Source: Bordetella parapertussis (GTDB taxonomy: Bacteria; Pseudomonadota; Gammaproteobacteria; Burkholderiales; Burkholderiaceae_C). Taken from it: DNA of 17,956 nt. This document shows positions 7,032 through 15,214 of this stretch, piece after piece. How positions within the stretch are numbered: the first letter of the stretch is position 1; the number at the start of each line of letters is the position of its first letter. The position numbers were made by a program, and so were the translations under genes. Location of the stretch: the NCBI GenBank assembly GCA_945890735.1, contig CAMDCZ010000040.1:1-17956 (forward strand), given 5' to 3'. The notes below the pieces were generated by a model. It saw nothing but the letters and a program-made list of their open reading frames with translations, was not told the origin of the DNA and ran no database searches.

Positions 7032-7045
7032 GACGGGGTCAAATG
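7027..7045. repeat. Perfect 8-bp inverted repeat with 3-nt loop between permease and binding-protein genes
   Basis: CATTTGAC (7027-7034), GGG, GTCAAATG (7038-7045). It begins 10 bases after the permease stop on the minus strand and overlaps the Fur-like site by five bases. It has no following T run, so it is not a typical terminator. It could be an intercistronic hairpin that sets the ratio of permease to binding protein, or part of an extended operator. Confidence 0.6.
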
Positions 7046-7054
7046 GCCTGTGTT

Positions 7055-8662
7055 TCAAGCGGATTTGCGCAAGGTTTTGCTGAGCATCAAGACCGGTAAC
7101 AGGCCCACCAAGACCAGGGCCAGCGAGGGCAATGCGGCTTCACCCAAGCGCTCATCGCGCGCCAGTTGGTAGGCCACCACGGCCAATGTGTCGGTGTTGA
7201 AGGGCCGCAGCACCAATGTGGCGGGCAACTCTTTCATGACATCAACCCAGACCAGCAGCAACGCGGCCGCACTGGCGCGGGTCATCAGCGGCCAATGCAC
7301 CCGAGCAAACAGCGACCAGCCAGCGATACCCAACATGCGCGCAGACTCATCCGTGCTGCTGGAGATGCGGGCATACCCGCTTTGCACGCTTTGCAAAGCC
7401 ACGGCAATGAAGCGCACCAAGTAGGCCCACACCAGACCCAGCACCGTGGCGGTTAACCAGTAGCCCACTTGGCTGTTGGGCCAGTGCGATTGGAGCCAAG
7501 CCACCGGCAGCAACAAACCCACCACGATCACCACCCCGGGCACGGCATAGCCCAGACCCACCAGCTGGGTTGAAAACCTGCGCCAAAAGGTCGGTTGCAT
7601 GCGAACGCTGTAGGCCAGCATCAGCGCGAATGCCACGGCCAACACGGCCGTGACCGCACCCAAGCGCAGACTGTTCCAGACCCAATGGGCAAAGTCCCAC
7701 CATGGCAGGGGTTGCGACAGACTGCTTTGCCACAGGGCATGGCCCATGATGGCCAGCGGCGCCACAAAACCCAGCAGAACCGGCATCAGGCACAGGAAAA
7801 TGGCCAAGCCAGCGCGCCAACCTTTGAGCGGCAGCGGCTGCGACTCGTGGCTTCTGCCCGTGACCCTGCTGGAGACAAAGCGCAAACGGGCTTGCGCCCG
7901 CTGCTCGAGCAACAACACCAAGGCCACCAGGAACAGCAAGGCGGTAGACAGTTGGGCGGCTGCCCAGCGGTTGTCCATCACCAGCCAGGCTTTGTAGATG
8001 CCGGCAGTGAATGTTTGGATGCCGAAATAGCTGCTGACCCCAAAGTCGGCCAAGGTTTCCATGAGCGCCAAGGCCACACCCGCTGCGATCGCGGGGCGCG
8101 CCAGTGGCAAAGCGACACGGAAAATCCGACGGGCCAAACCCGCGCCCAGCAGTCGCGCAGCCTCCATCAACTGTGGCGCCCGGTCTGCCAAGGCGGTTCG
8201 GGTGAGCAGGTAAACATATGGATAGAGACTGCAACTCAACACCACAGCCGCGCCCCAAAGGCTTCTCACGTCCGGCCACAAGGCGCCTTGCAGGCCCCAA
8301 AACGAGCGCATGCTGGTTTGCAGCGGCCCGCTGTACTGCAAAAAATCGGTGTAGGCATAGGCCACCACATAGGCCGGCATGGCCAGTGGCAAGAGCAGCG
8401 CCCAGCTCAGGGTTTGTCGCCCAGGAAAATCAAACAAAGTGACCGCCGCCGCGCTCACGCTGCCCATGCTGATCACCCCCAGGCTGACCCACAGGCACAG
8501 TGCCAGACTGCTGGCGATGTAGTCCGGTAAAACCGTTTGAGACAAGGCATAGAGCACCTCGGCTGATTGGGCGTCCCATTGCAACCAAGCAGCCAACACC
8601 ATCAGCACCGGCAGGGCCAGCAGGAGGGTCACAAGCAGTCGAACCAAGGCGGTCAATGGCAT
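7055..8662 (-). CDS. Fe(III) ABC transporter permease (FbpB/FutB type, duplicated domain)
   Basis: About 535 residues from ATG 8662, the usual size for FbpB-type permeases in which two permease halves are fused. The protein is very hydrophobic, with roughly 12 expected membrane helices, the first at about residues 6-28 (LVRLLVTLLLALPVLMVL). Two EAA-type loops, which contact the ATPase, are visible: EAARLLGAGLARRIFRVALPLARP in the first half and ESARMLGIAGWSLFARVHWPL in the second. A TTG further upstream (8761) would add 33 residues of non-membrane, Arg-rich sequence and would overlap the divergent ATPase gene start, so ATG 8662 is preferred even though no Shine-Dalgarno precedes it. The binding-protein gene follows 82 bases downstream. 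Confidence 0.92.
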   Translation of the reverse strand: MPLTALVRLLVTLLLALPVLMVLAAWLQWDAQSAEVLYALSQTVLPDYIASSLALCLWVSLGVISMGSVSAAAVTLFDFPGRQTLSWALLLPLAMPAYVVAYAYTDFLQYSGPLQTSMRSFWGLQGALWPDVRSLWGAAVVLSCSLYPYVYLLTRTALADRAPQLMEAARLLGAGLARRIFRVALPLARPAIAAGVALALMETLADFGVSSYFGIQTFTAGIYKAWLVMDNRWAAAQLSTALLFLVALVLLLEQRAQARLRFVSSRVTGRSHESQPLPLKGWRAGLAIFLCLMPVLLGFVAPLAIMGHALWQSSLSQPLPWWDFAHWVWNSLRLGAVTAVLAVAFALMLAYSVRMQPTFWRRFSTQLVGLGYAVPGVVIVVGLLLPVAWLQSHWPNSQVGYWLTATVLGLVWAYLVRFIAVALQSVQSGYARISSSTDESARMLGIAGWSLFARVHWPLMTRASAAALLLVWVDVMKELPATLVLRPFNTDTLAVVAYQLARDERLGEAALPSLALVLVGLLPVLMLSKTLRKSA

Positions 8663-8670
8663 AGGGGGTG

Positions 8671-8683
8671 CCAGTGCAACTGG
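8671..8683. repeat. 5-bp inverted repeat just upstream of the permease start codon
   Basis: CCAGT-GCA-ACTGG, a perfect short palindrome 8 bases before the ATG at 8662 on the minus strand. It occupies the place where a Shine-Dalgarno would be expected. It might be a small operator or a hairpin at the translation start; it is short enough to be chance. Confidence 0.4.
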
Positions 8684-8702
8684 CCGCTGAGAGAGAGCGC
8701 AG

Positions 8703-8742
8703 ATTGTAGGCAGACGCCTTGCCAGACCGCCCTGCCTACAAT
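8703..8742. promoter_or_regulatory. Perfect 11-bp inverted repeat forming a symmetric divergent promoter/operator between permease and ATPase genes
   Basis: ATTGTAGGCAG (8703-8713) and CTGCCTACAAT (8732-8742) are exact reverse complements separated by 18 bases, with arm centres 29 bp apart (close to three helical turns). Each arm ends in TACAAT, a good -10 hexamer, facing outward towards its own gene. The right one (8737-8742) is 7 bases before the ATPase ATG at 8750, so that mRNA would be leaderless or nearly so. The left one would start a permease transcript with a leader of about 30 bases. No good -35 hexamers are visible, so an activator or a dimeric regulator bound to the two arms is possible. 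Confidence 0.6.
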
Positions 8743-8749
8743 TGAACCC

Positions 8750-9835
8750 ATGTTTCTCCAAGTGTCTGATTTAGAAATGCATTACCCAGGGCGCGCACAG
8801 CCAGCGGTTGACCGCGTGAGCTTTGGTTTGGCCATGGGTCAAATGGGCGTGCTGATCGGCCCCTCTGGCTGTGGCAAGACCAGTTTGTTGCGCGCCGTGG
8901 CAGGTTTGGAGCGCATCCGGGCTGGCAGCATCCGCATGGGTGAGCAACTCTTCAGCAGTGAATCCACCCATGTGCCTGCTGAACAGCGGCGCATCGGCAT
9001 GGTGTTCCAGGACTATGCCTTGTTCCCGCATCTCAATGTGGCCCAAAACGTCGCCTTTGGGTTGGCAGATTGGCCGGCGGCCAAACGCCAGGCGCGGGTC
9101 AGCGACATGCTCACCCTGGTGGGGCTCGATGCCATGGGCAAGCGCTATGCGCATGAACTCTCAGGCGGCCAACAACAGCGGGTGGCGTTGGCGCGCGCGT
9201 TGGCACCGGAGCCCCATTTGTTGTTGTTGGACGAGCCTTTCTCCAACCTGGATGTCGATTTGCGCGAGCGCCTCGCCCACGAACTGCGGGATATTTTGAA
9301 AAAGGCGCAGATCACCGCCTTGTTTGTCACCCATGACCAGATGGAAGCCTTTGCCCTGGGCGATGTCATTGGGGTGATGCACCAAGGCCGCTTGCACCAA
9401 TGGGATGATGCCTACCAGCTCTACCACCGACCCACCACCCGCTTTGTGGCTGAGTTCATTGGGCACGGGGTGTTTGCCCCCGCCCAAGCGCAGCGCGAAG
9501 GCAACACCATGGTCTTGCACACCCCGTTGGGCTTGTTGCATGACGTGGCCGATGATTTGCCCCCACTGCCCACCGGCAACGCAGGCGCATGCGATGTGTT
9601 GTTGCGCGCCGATGACATCGTGCATGACGATGAAGCAGAGGTGAAAGCCGAAATCATCCGCAAAACCTTTCGCGGCTCAGAGTTTTTGTACACCCTGCGT
9701 TTGGCGAGTGGGCAAACCGTCATGGCCCATGTGCCCAGTCACCATGACCACCACCTCGGCGAATGGATCGGCATCCGTTTGCAGGCCGACCATGTGGTGA
9801 TTTTTGGCAGCGACAGCCGTCAACCGCTCAGTTGA
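8750..9835 (+). CDS. Fe(III) ABC transporter ATP-binding protein (FbpC/FutC type)
   Basis: 361 residues from ATG 8750. It has a complete ABC ATPase domain: Walker A GPSGCGKT (37-44), Q-loop FQDYALF (86-92), signature LSGGQQQR (137-144), Walker B LLLLDEP (157-163) and switch His195 in VTHDQMEA. A C-terminal TOBE-like regulatory region follows from about residue 240. The size and two-part layout fit the FbpC/PotA class, which powers import of ferric iron, spermidine or similar substrates; the divergent permease and ferric-binding protein genes make iron the likely cargo. The frame stays open upstream to 8567, but that part lies inside the permease gene and has no ABC character. ATG 8750 follows a -10-like TACAAT by only 7 bases. 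Its last 8 bases overlap the end of the convergent hydratase-like gene. Confidence 0.92.
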   Translation: MFLQVSDLEMHYPGRAQPAVDRVSFGLAMGQMGVLIGPSGCGKTSLLRAVAGLERIRAGSIRMGEQLFSSESTHVPAEQRRIGMVFQDYALFPHLNVAQNVAFGLADWPAAKRQARVSDMLTLVGLDAMGKRYAHELSGGQQQRVALARALAPEPHLLLLDEPFSNLDVDLRERLAHELRDILKKAQITALFVTHDQMEAFALGDVIGVMHQGRLHQWDDAYQLYHRPTTRFVAEFIGHGVFAPAQAQREGNTMVLHTPLGLLHDVADDLPPLPTGNAGACDVLLRADDIVHDDEAEVKAEIIRKTFRGSEFLYTLRLASGQTVMAHVPSHHDHHLGEWIGIRLQADHVVIFGSDSRQPLS

Positions 9836-10682
9836 ACGACACCGTGACAGACGGGTCGCCTGGCAAGCCGATGTATTGCAATTGAATCTGCATGCCGGAT
9901 TGGGTGGGCACGGGTGGTAAAAAACCGCCCAGGCTCAACAAGTCGCCTTTTTTCAAAGTGATGCCTTCCTTCTTCAGCGCCTTGGCCAGCCAAACCGCTG
10001 CATTCAAGGGGTGACCCAACAAGTCACTGCCTTTGGCCCGGCCAAACTCCTGGGGCTTGGGGCCTTGGTCGCTCATCACCACCGTCATGTTCGCCAACGC
10101 ATCCACAAAGGCTTGGGTCTGTTGCACCGGGACTTGCGCGCCCAGCACACCGCCTCGAAAGCCCAGGTTGGCGGCCAGCAAGGCGTTGCCTGAGAACTTG
10201 CCCGCCATCATCAAGTCGGGCAGCTCCAAAAAGGGGATGACCGACTCCAAGCTGGCCAGTGCTTCCAGCGGTGTGGTGGCGTCTGCCAAGGCCGGGCTTT
10301 TCACCTCCACCAGCAAATCGGCCTCGAAAGTCGGGCGTGCGCCAAACTGCGCTGGAACCACGGCAATGATGTCCACCATGTTGCGGCTGAACATGTAAGC
10401 CCACTGCGGCCCGTCCATGCCAAAGTTCTTTTGGGACGCGGGGCTGGTGAAGCCCGCCTTGTAGCCAATGCGCTCGCCCAGGTGCAAGGGCAATTTCGCG
10501 GCCAATTTGTGCTTGGCGCAGTGGGCATCCTCGGTCGTGATGTCGTTGCCAAAGCCGGCGCTGATTTGGCGCTTGCTGTAGTCGCTCAGGTAGGCATCAA
10601 TTTGCGCATCGCTGGGACAGGCTGCATGCAGGGGGGTGCTCAGAGACAACACGGACAGCAGAGAAAAGAGTTTGGTTTTCAT
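9828..10682 (-). CDS. Exported hydratase-family protein (2-keto-4-pentenoate hydratase / MhpD-like fold)
   Basis: A 284-residue protein. Residues 1-20 (MKTKLFSLLSVLSLSTPLHA) form a Sec signal peptide with likely cleavage after LHA, so the enzyme should be periplasmic, unlike cytoplasmic MhpD. Cysteine follows one residue later but the lipobox is poor. The body resembles the MhpD/fumarylacetoacetase-like family: GYKAGFTSPASQKNFG (73-88), then FEADLLVEV with Glu120 and Asp122 where MhpD has Glu-x-Glu, and FLELPD with Glu153 at the third ligand position. MhpD-type enzymes hydrate 2-oxopent-4-enoates from aromatic ring cleavage; the substrate here is unknown. It lies 11 bases downstream of the histidine kinase gene on the same strand and is probably the third gene of that operon. 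No Shine-Dalgarno is visible before ATG 10682. Confidence 0.75.
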   Translation of the reverse strand: MKTKLFSLLSVLSLSTPLHAACPSDAQIDAYLSDYSKRQISAGFGNDITTEDAHCAKHKLAAKLPLHLGERIGYKAGFTSPASQKNFGMDGPQWAYMFSRNMVDIIAVVPAQFGARPTFEADLLVEVKSPALADATTPLEALASLESVIPFLELPDLMMAGKFSGNALLAANLGFRGGVLGAQVPVQQTQAFVDALANMTVVMSDQGPKPQEFGRAKGSDLLGHPLNAAVWLAKALKKEGITLKKGDLLSLGGFLPPVPTQSGMQIQLQYIGLPGDPSVTVSFN

Positions 10683-10693
10683 GGTTCAAGGGG

Positions 10694-12136
10694 TCAGGAG
10701 AGGTTGGAAGGCAGGGCATCAAAGGTGATCGTAAAACATGCGCCGGGCGGGGTTTGGCCCGGATGGGTATCGCTCAAACTGACCTTGGCGAGGTGTTTGT
10801 CAGCGATTTCTTGCACGATGGCCAAGCCCAGTCCCGAGCCATCGGCTTCGGTGCCCAAGGCCCGGTAAAAAGGCTCGAAGACCCGCTCTCGTTCAGGCGA
10901 GGGGATGCCGGGGCCAGAGTCCTCCACTTGAAGCCGCCATGTGCTGGCGGATGAGCCACTGACGCGGGCGGTGACCATGCCTGGTTGGTGAGGCGAGGAA
11001 GGGGTGTAGTTGATCGCGTTGTCAATCAAGTTGCGCACCATCTCTTTGAGCAAGGTGGGATTGCCCAAAATCAGCGCACGCTGGGTCTCCGGGCCTTCAA
11101 AACCCAAATCCAAATGGCGTTCCATGGCGCGGGGCAAGGAATCCTTCACCACCTCCATGGTCAGGGCAGCCAAATCGCAGGTTTGCTTGGCGATCGGGGC
11201 GCCGCTGCTTTCAGCCCGTGCCAATGCCAGCAGCTGATTGACCGTGTGGGTCGCGCGCATGCTGGCGCGGCCGATTTGTTTGAGTGATTGCTTGAGTTCA
11301 TCTGCATTGGCCTCGGTGCGCTGCGCCAAGTCGGCTTGCATGCGCAGGCCTGCCAAAGGGGTTTTCAGCTGGTGTGCGGCATCGGCCAAAAACCGTTTTT
11401 GGGTGGCGATCGAGTCCTTGAGTCGGGTCAGCAAGTCATTGATGGATGACACCAAGGGCAACACTTCGGTGGGCACCACACTTTCGTCGATCGGGCTCAT
11501 GTCGTCTGGTTTGCGTTGCCGAATCCGCTCCTCGAGTTGGTTCAGCGGCTGGATACCCCGCGCCAGCGCCAACCAGACCAACAACACCGCCAAGGGCAAG
11601 ATGACAAACAGCGGCAGCATCACCCCTTGGATGATTTCACTGGCCAACACCGACCGCTTCTCCAGGGTTTCGGCCACCTGCACCAATGCCGGTCGAGCCT
11701 GGGGTGCTTGCACCCGCACCCAGATGTAGGCCACACGGATGGGCGTGCCTTTGAAGGTGTCGTCGCGTATGTGGAGCTCATCGGTGACCAGCTTCTCATC
11801 GTCTTGTGGCAACGGCAACAGGGCTTCGCCGCTCAAGAACTCCCCTTGGCTGCCCAGCACCTGGTAGTAGACCTGGTCCGTCTCGTCGGCATGCAAAATC
11901 TCACGGGCGGGGTGCGGCAGTTGAAAAGCCACCTGGCGCTGGTCGATTTGAACCAGTTGCGCCAAGGCCCTGGCGTTGTGGCCCAAGCCGCGGTCAAACG
12001 GCACCCGGGCAATGCCCTCAGCCACCAGCCAAGTCAGGCCAAAGGTGACTGCCCACAGCAGCAGCAAAGGGGTGAGCATCCAGTCAAGGATTTCACCAAA
12101 CAGCGAGTTTTGGCGGCGTTGAAACAGCTTCACCAT
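10694..12136 (-). CDS. Sensor histidine kinase, TctE-like, with 2CSK_N-type sensor
   Basis: A 480-residue membrane kinase. TM1 is at about residues 17-39, then a periplasmic sensor of about 130 residues resembling the 2CSK_N domain of TctE-type kinases, TM2 at about 170-192, and a HAMP region. The dimerisation and phosphoacceptor domain has FLADAAHQLKTPLAG with His255. The ATPase domain has the N box RNLIDNAINYTP (368-379), G1 DSGPGI (406-411), F box FEPFYR (420-425) and G2 GSGLGL (433-438). All catalytic parts are intact. It autophosphorylates and passes phosphate to the response regulator encoded 24 bases upstream. TctE kinases sense tricarboxylates, but no tctCBA transporter is in the window, so the signal is open; the exported hydratase gene directly downstream hints at an organic acid. 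Confidence 0.92.
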   Translation of the reverse strand: MVKLFQRRQNSLFGEILDWMLTPLLLLWAVTFGLTWLVAEGIARVPFDRGLGHNARALAQLVQIDQRQVAFQLPHPAREILHADETDQVYYQVLGSQGEFLSGEALLPLPQDDEKLVTDELHIRDDTFKGTPIRVAYIWVRVQAPQARPALVQVAETLEKRSVLASEIIQGVMLPLFVILPLAVLLVWLALARGIQPLNQLEERIRQRKPDDMSPIDESVVPTEVLPLVSSINDLLTRLKDSIATQKRFLADAAHQLKTPLAGLRMQADLAQRTEANADELKQSLKQIGRASMRATHTVNQLLALARAESSGAPIAKQTCDLAALTMEVVKDSLPRAMERHLDLGFEGPETQRALILGNPTLLKEMVRNLIDNAINYTPSSPHQPGMVTARVSGSSASTWRLQVEDSGPGIPSPERERVFEPFYRALGTEADGSGLGLAIVQEIADKHLAKVSLSDTHPGQTPPGACFTITFDALPSNLS

Positions 12137-12160
12137 ACAGGGTGTGTCGGCGTCAACATC

Positions 12161-12844
12161 TCAGGCAGGTGGGGGCGCGATTTTTTCCAAGCAGTAGCCC
12201 AAACCGCGCACTGTGGCGATGCGGATCGGGCCTTTCTCGATCTTTTTGCGCAGCCGGTGGATATAGACCTCGATCGCGTTGTTGCTGACCTCTTCGCCCC
12301 ACTCGCACAGGCGCTCGACCAACTGGTCTTTGCTGACCAAGCGGCCCACACGTTGCAACAACACTTCCAGCAAACCCAGCTCGCGGGCTGACAGCTCGAC
12401 CATGCGTCCATCGATCGTGGCCATGCGTCCGGCTTGGTCATACACCAAGGGGCCGTGTTTGATGGTGGCAGTGGTGCTGCCCATGCCACGGCGTGTCAGC
12501 GCGCGCACCCGGGCTTCGAGTTCTTGCAAGGAAAACGGCTTGGCCATGTAGTCGTCCGCGCCGTAGTCCAGGCCTTTGACGCGCTCGTCCACGCTGTCGG
12601 CGGCGGTGAGGATCAGCACCGGCATGCTGCTGCCTCGGGCACGCAAGCGTTTGAGGACTTCCAAGCCGTGGAGTTTGGGCAGACCCAAATCGAGGATGAA
12701 CAAATCGAATTCGTTGGAGGTCATGAGGGCAGCATCGGCCTCGCTGCCGCTGGCGACATGGTCCACAGCTGCGCCGGATGCGCGCAGGGTGCGCAACAAG
12801 CCATCGGCCAACACCTGGTCATCTTCGGCAATCAGTATGCGCAT
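12161..12844 (-). CDS. OmpR/PhoB-family response regulator (TctD/QseB-like)
   Basis: 227 residues from ATG 12844. The receiver domain has the acidic pocket EDD at 7-9, phosphoacceptor Asp52 in FILDLGLP, and Lys102 in YMAKPF. The C-terminal half is a winged-helix DNA-binding domain with ELGLLEVLLQ and a recognition region VYIHRLRKKI. An upstream in-frame codon at 12877 would add 11 residues, but ATG 12844 gives the normal MRILIAEDD start and has GGGGAG at 7-nt spacing (12852-12857). It is the first gene of a leftward cluster with the kinase (24-base gap) and the exported hydratase-like gene, and presumably controls genes for the compound sensed by the kinase. Confidence 0.93.
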   Translation of the reverse strand: MRILIAEDDQVLADGLLRTLRASGAAVDHVASGSEADAALMTSNEFDLFILDLGLPKLHGLEVLKRLRARGSSMPVLILTAADSVDERVKGLDYGADDYMAKPFSLQELEARVRALTRRGMGSTTATIKHGPLVYDQAGRMATIDGRMVELSARELGLLEVLLQRVGRLVSKDQLVERLCEWGEEVSNNAIEVYIHRLRKKIEKGPIRIATVRGLGYCLEKIAPPPA

Positions 12845-12931
12845 GCACGCTCTCCCCAGCGAAACAGACGCTGTCAAATCATTCTAGGGCGCAGGCATGC
12901 AAATTTTGCCTCTTCAGCCGTGGGTATCGGG

Positions 12932-13420
12932 TTAACGATAGCCATTGGCATAGGCCTCCAGTCCCAGGCTGACCACGGTGGCCACATCCTTGCCCACGGC
13001 CTGCACAAACTCTTCCTCGGCCTGGGCCACCGCTTGCTCAAAAGCGCGCAGCCAGGCCAAGCCAGTGTCGGTGAACGTGATGCGCTTGGCGCGGCTGTCT
13101 CGCCCATCCGGCCCGCGTGCCACCAAGCCCCAGGCCTCGCACTGGGTGACCAGGTCACCCATGGCCTGTTTGCTCATGCCTGCCATCAGCGCCAAGTCGT
13201 TCAGGCGTGCGCCCTCCAACGGCAGGTGCCGGGTGATGTGGATGTGGGCTGCACTCACCTTGTCGCGCGCGGCCAAATTCGCCAGCGCCAGTGGCACCTC
13301 GATGTGTTGCGCCATCAACTGCAGCACCCGCTCGTCAAAGCGGCGCATCGCGTGGCCCAGCAGCCGCCCGAGGTGGGCTTGGCGCCAGTCATGCGCCGAG
13401 GGGAGGAGGTTGAAGGACAT
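12932..13420 (-). CDS. MarR-family transcriptional regulator
   Basis: About 162 residues from ATG 13420; a TTG at 13447 would add nine residues and neither start has a clear Shine-Dalgarno. The central part is a winged helix: ARLNDLALMAGMSKQAMGDLVTQCEAWGLVARGPDGRDSRAKRI follows the MarR pattern of helix, recognition helix (MSKQAMGDLV) and a DxRxxR wing. The flanking helices, FDERVLQLMAQ and the C-terminal segment, would form the dimer interface. MarR proteins usually repress their own or neighbouring genes and release DNA on binding small phenolic or oxidant ligands. It diverges from recA with a 141-base shared control region whose SOS box overlaps the predicted marR -35, so it may be under LexA control. 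Confidence 0.88.
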   Translation of the reverse strand: MSFNLLPSAHDWRQAHLGRLLGHAMRRFDERVLQLMAQHIEVPLALANLAARDKVSAAHIHITRHLPLEGARLNDLALMAGMSKQAMGDLVTQCEAWGLVARGPDGRDSRAKRITFTDTGLAWLRAFEQAVAQAEEEFVQAVGKDVATVVSLGLEAYANGYR

Positions 13421-13455
13421 GGGTATATAGTAAGGCAAACTGACCAAAAAAAGGG

Positions 13456-13483
13456 TTTACAGATTTATATTCTGAGATAAAGT
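13456..13483 (+). promoter_or_regulatory. Predicted recA promoter
   Basis: TTTACA (13456-13461) and TAAAGT (13478-13483) are spaced 16 bases. The -10 is imperfect (4 of 6). The start point would fall within the SOS box, as expected for a LexA-repressed promoter, leaving a leader of about 70 bases before ATG 13562. Confidence 0.45.
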
Positions 13484-13492
13484 ACTGTTCAA
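13464..13492 (-). promoter_or_regulatory. Predicted marR-type gene promoter
   Basis: On the minus strand, TTGAAC (13492-13487) and TATAAA (13469-13464) are separated by exactly 17 bases, close to the sigma-70 consensus. It would start transcription about 36 bases before ATG 13420. The -35 hexamer lies within the SOS box and the whole promoter overlaps the recA promoter. Confidence 0.55.
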
Positions 13493-13500
13493 GCATCCAG
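13485..13500. promoter_or_regulatory. LexA-type SOS box upstream of recA
   Basis: CTGT-N8-CCAG, one mismatch from the proteobacterial consensus CTGT-N8-ACAG and preceded by TA as in strong boxes. It lies 61 bases before the recA start codon, where LexA operators of recA genes are normally found. Confidence 0.7.
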
Positions 13501-13561
13501 CCTGTGCTTAGCAACAGCTGGGAATGAATACCACAACCCATTGACCCACAAGGAGATTTTC

Positions 13562-14619
<1,058 letters not shown>

Positions 14620-14623
<4 letters not shown>

Positions 14624-15198
14624 GAGCCGCCACAGTGAATTGGCCCTTCAAAGTCATCCAAGGCGGGGCGCAAGTCCCTGCCGAAGCGCCTGGCTTGGCA
14701 GATGTGTTGCGCGGCAAAACGCCAGCGGCTGCCAGCGCCTCAGGCAAACTGCCGGCCAAAGCCACCTCGGTCAAAGCCCGCGCTGTCAGCCTCTTGGCCC
14801 AGCGCGAATACTCGCGCCAAGCCTTGCAAGACAAGCTCGCCAGCGAAGACGCCAGCCCTGAAGAGGTCGAGCAGGCCTTGGCGCAACTCGAGGCCAAGGG
14901 CTTGCTCGACGACACCCGTGTCGCCGAAACCTTGGTCAACCGTCGGGCAGACAAATGGGGTGGCATGCGCTTGCGCCAAGCGTTGCAAGCCAAGGGTGTC
15001 TCGCCCGAGTTGGTGGCGCAAACCATGGCTGACCTCAAAGGCACCGAGCTGGCCCGGGCACGTGCGGTGTGGCAGAAAAAATTCGGCCATGTCGCGGTCG
15101 ATGCCGCCACCCGCAACCGCCAGGCGCGTTTCTTGGCCACCCGTGGTTTCGCCAGCGATGTGGTCAAACAGGTGGTGGCAGGCGTCGAGGAAGAATAG
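14620..15198 (+). CDS. recX: Regulatory protein RecX
   Basis: 192 residues. RecX binds RecA filaments and limits their growth and coprotease activity. It is made of three-helix repeats: ARAVSLLAQREYSRQALQDKL from about residue 53, LEAKGLLDDTRVAETLVNRRADKWGGMRLRQALQAKGV in the middle, and the C-terminal FLATRGFASDVVKQVV. The start ATG overlaps the recA stop (ATGA), indicating translational coupling and therefore co-induction in the SOS response. The first 45 residues or so are an extension compared with E. coli RecX (166 residues), low in family motifs; similar extensions may be common in Burkholderiales. The next gene is convergent, 16 bases away. Confidence 0.95.
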
Positions 15199-15214
15199 TC
15201 AGCGCCGCACCGCC

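Noticed and set aside
7595..8530. A 311-codon plus-strand frame opposite the iron permease
   Set aside because: Its Gln/His/Arg-rich protein is the typical reverse of a membrane-protein gene; no motif or start signal.
8567..8749. N-terminal extension of the transporter ATPase
   Set aside because: It is inside the permease gene on the other strand and the promoter region; ABC homology begins right after ATG 8750.
12872..12877. TTGACA on the minus strand before the response regulator as a -35 box
   Set aside because: No -10-like hexamer lies 16-18 bases downstream of it before the start codon. A nearby TAGAAT (12881-12886) has no partner -35.
12434..13480. A 348-codon plus-strand frame opposite the response regulator and marR genes
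   Set aside because: It spans two genes and their promoter region with no recognisable domain or ribosome site; composition is that of a shadow frame.
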